Origin: Actinomycetota bacterium
GTDB lineage: Bacteria; Actinomycetota; Thermoleophilia; Gaiellales; Gaiellaceae
NCBI GenBank assembly: GCA_013813345.1
Contig: JACCRW010000145.1
Location: 1 to 6,903 of the forward strand
Direction: 5' to 3'
DNA: 6,903 nt
The position numbers and the translations under genes are program-made. The notes under the pieces are model-generated. The model saw nothing but the letters and a program-made list of their open reading frames with translations. It ran no database searches and was not told the origin of the DNA. Below are positions 6,015-6,903 of the stretch, in pieces; position 1 is the first letter of the stretch, and each line of letters opens with the position of its first letter.

Positions 6015-6391
6015 GTGTGCTCGTTGCGCCAGACGCGGTAGATCGCGTAGCCGCACGCGCCGAGAACGAGGAAGAACGCGAGCGCGTCGAGGCCGGAGGC
6101 GCCGAGCCCGATCAGGACACCGATGTCGACGACCGCGAGCACGATCGCCCCGTAGAAGACGCGGCGGCTGAGCTCTGACCACGCCTCGATGTCGCTCCGC
6201 CGCTCCCGCCAGAGGAGGAAGAGGAAGAACGCGACCGCGAGGAAGAACACGATCCGGAGCAGGCCGCCGACGGTTGCGAGCACCTCCTCGAGCGAGAGGA
6301 CGACGATGACAGCCGCGATCAGGGAGACGATCCCCAGCCCGCGGATCAGCGGGTTCATCTCGGCGAAGAAGCGCTTCAGTTTTTCCATCAT
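6005..6391 (-). CDS. Small four-helix membrane protein of unknown function
   Basis: 128 residues; I do not recognise the family. The N-terminus is basic and amphipathic (MMEKLKRFFAEM), followed by four predicted membrane helices at about 15-33, 43-61, 77-98 and 100-121. A charged cytoplasmic-type loop (WRERRSDIEAWSELSRR) lies between helices 2 and 3, and the tail is short and polar. There are no obvious catalytic or metal-binding motifs. Its ATG (6391-6389) overlaps the stop of the upstream membrane gene; a second ATG directly follows (6388-6386) and either could be used. The two genes form a coupled pair. Its 3' end overlaps the redox lipoprotein gene tail-to-tail by 10 bp, leaving no room for a terminator between them. 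Confidence 0.75.
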   Translation of the reverse strand: MMEKLKRFFAEMNPLIRGLGIVSLIAAVIVVLSLEEVLATVGGLLRIVFFLAVAFFLFLLWRERRSDIEAWSELSRRVFYGAIVLAVVDIGVLIGLGASGLDALAFFLVLGACGYAIYRVWRNEHTYS

Positions 6392-6741
6392 CCCGTCATG
6401 AACGCCCGTATGGCGAGTGCGGCAGCGAGTGCCGCCGTGCCCGCAAACCAGGCGAGGCGCTTCGGCCCGCTAGCGGGCGCATAGAACCACGGCACGAGGA
6501 TCGCGCCGAGCGAGAGCGACCCGTAGGCGTAGTGCAGGCTGTCGGCCGCCTCTCGCTCGTCCGAAAGCAGGAGCAAGCCGAGCGCGACCTGCGCCACGAG
6601 CAGCGTCTGGGCGAGAGCCAGGACGTTCGTCAGGATCCGCCCCGCTCCGCGCCGGCGCCAGTAGACGAGCCCGCCGGCAAGCGCCGAGAGCGCCGGCACA
6701 CCGACGACGAGGAAGGCGAGCAGGCGGTGCGTCGTTAGCAT
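6388..6741 (-). CDS. Small four-helix membrane protein of unknown function, possible heme-binding His pair
   Basis: 117 residues; family not recognised. Four hydrophobic helices are visible at about 7-26, 36-60, 70-87 and 95-113, with a basic loop (YWRRRGAGR) after helix 1 and a DEREAAD loop before helix 3. The only histidines are H5 at the start of helix 1 and H70 in SLHYAYGSL at the start of helix 3. Such a pair could ligate heme or a metal, but this is speculation. The gene is divergent from bcp across 42 bp and overlaps the following membrane gene. TAGGGT (6755-6750) ends 8 nt before the ATG, and no Shine-Dalgarno is present. Confidence 0.75.
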   Translation of the reverse strand: MLTTHRLLAFLVVGVPALSALAGGLVYWRRRGAGRILTNVLALAQTLLVAQVALGLLLLSDEREAADSLHYAYGSLSLGAILVPWFYAPASGPKRLAWFAGTAALAAALAIRAFMTG

Positions 6742-6749
6742 CGAGCCAG

Positions 6750-6755
6750 ACCCTA
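6750..6755 (-). promoter_or_regulatory. -10-like hexamer TAGGGT for the membrane-protein pair
   Basis: On the minus strand TAGGGT is followed by 8 nt and then ATG 6741, consistent with a leaderless or near-leaderless transcript. No -35 is recognisable. It sits in the 42-bp divergent gap shared with bcp. Confidence 0.4.
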
Positions 6756-6772
6756 ACGACCGACCCCTACCG

Positions 6773-6779
6773 AGAGGAG
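6773..6779 (+). promoter_or_regulatory. Shine-Dalgarno AGAGGAG for bcp
   Basis: AGAGGAG ends 4 nt before GTG 6784 and fixes that start. It is the strongest ribosome binding site in the window and contrasts with the Shine-Dalgarno-free genes around it. Confidence 0.75.
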
Positions 6780-6783
6780 ATTC

Positions 6784-6903
6784 GTGATCGAGGAAGGTGC
6801 GAAGGCGCCGGAGTTCGAGCTGACGGCGGACACCGGTGAGACCGTGAGCCTGGAGTCGCTGCGCGGCAAGCCGGTCGTCCTCTACTTCTATCCCAAGGAC
6901 GAC
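6784..6903 (+). CDS. bcp: Thioredoxin-dependent peroxiredoxin, Bcp/PrxQ type (N-terminal 40 residues)
   Basis: Bcp/PrxQ proteins are cytoplasmic peroxidases that reduce H2O2 and organic peroxides with thioredoxin as electron donor. The gene starts with GTG and runs off the right edge. The visible part shows the family start: EGAKAPEFELTADTGETVSL, then SLRGKPVVLYFYPKDD, the strand leading into the peroxidatic motif (normally TPGCT). The window ends just before that catalytic codon, so whether it is Cys or another residue cannot be seen. Its closeness to a candidate selenoprotein makes that codon worth reading. Confidence 0.9.
   Translation, partial: MIEEGAKAPEFELTADTGETVSLESLRGKPVVLYFYPKDD

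Overview
This is a high-GC window whose genes read as actinobacterial. I infer a deep-branching lineage such as class Thermoleophilia from the protein style, the chdC-type heme gene and the apparently leaderless genes. No marker in the window proves this placement.

Layout. Positions 1-125 (minus) hold the start of a ribbon-helix-helix DNA-binding protein. Positions 142-1995 (minus) hold a complete uvrC for nucleotide excision repair. A 69-bp divergent promoter region follows. On the plus strand come two tandem paralogous exported TIM-barrel glycoside-hydrolase-like proteins: 2065-3486 is secreted with a C-terminal beta domain, and 3486-4712 is a lipoprotein with an acidic octapeptide-repeat linker. 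Next are chdC, the coproheme decarboxylase (4735-5436), and a thioredoxin-fold lipoprotein (5439-6014). Two small overlapping membrane-protein genes lie on the minus strand (6005-6741). At the right edge the first 40 codons of a Bcp/PrxQ peroxiredoxin are present on the plus strand.

The main discovery candidate is the lipoprotein gene at 5439-6014. It carries one in-frame TGA (5646-5648), exactly where the first Cys of a thioredoxin-like CxxC motif is expected, so the motif would read U-D-T-C. The frame stays open and thioredoxin-like after the TGA and ends with TAG. A GC-rich hairpin 13-19 nt downstream (5662-5682) sits where a bacterial SECIS element belongs. The best reading is an undescribed selenocysteine-containing thiol-redox lipoprotein that a standard gene caller would split or truncate. 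A nonsense mutation or a sequencing error remains possible.

A second window-wide pattern concerns starts. Five of the genes have a TANNNT -10-like hexamer ending 5-9 nt before the start codon and no Shine-Dalgarno sequence, which suggests leaderless transcription. The selenoprotein candidate and bcp instead carry Shine-Dalgarno sequences. Functionally, the right half combines heme synthesis, a periplasmic-side thiol-redox protein and a peroxiredoxin, a plausible redox neighbourhood. The left half is DNA repair plus envelope glycan handling.
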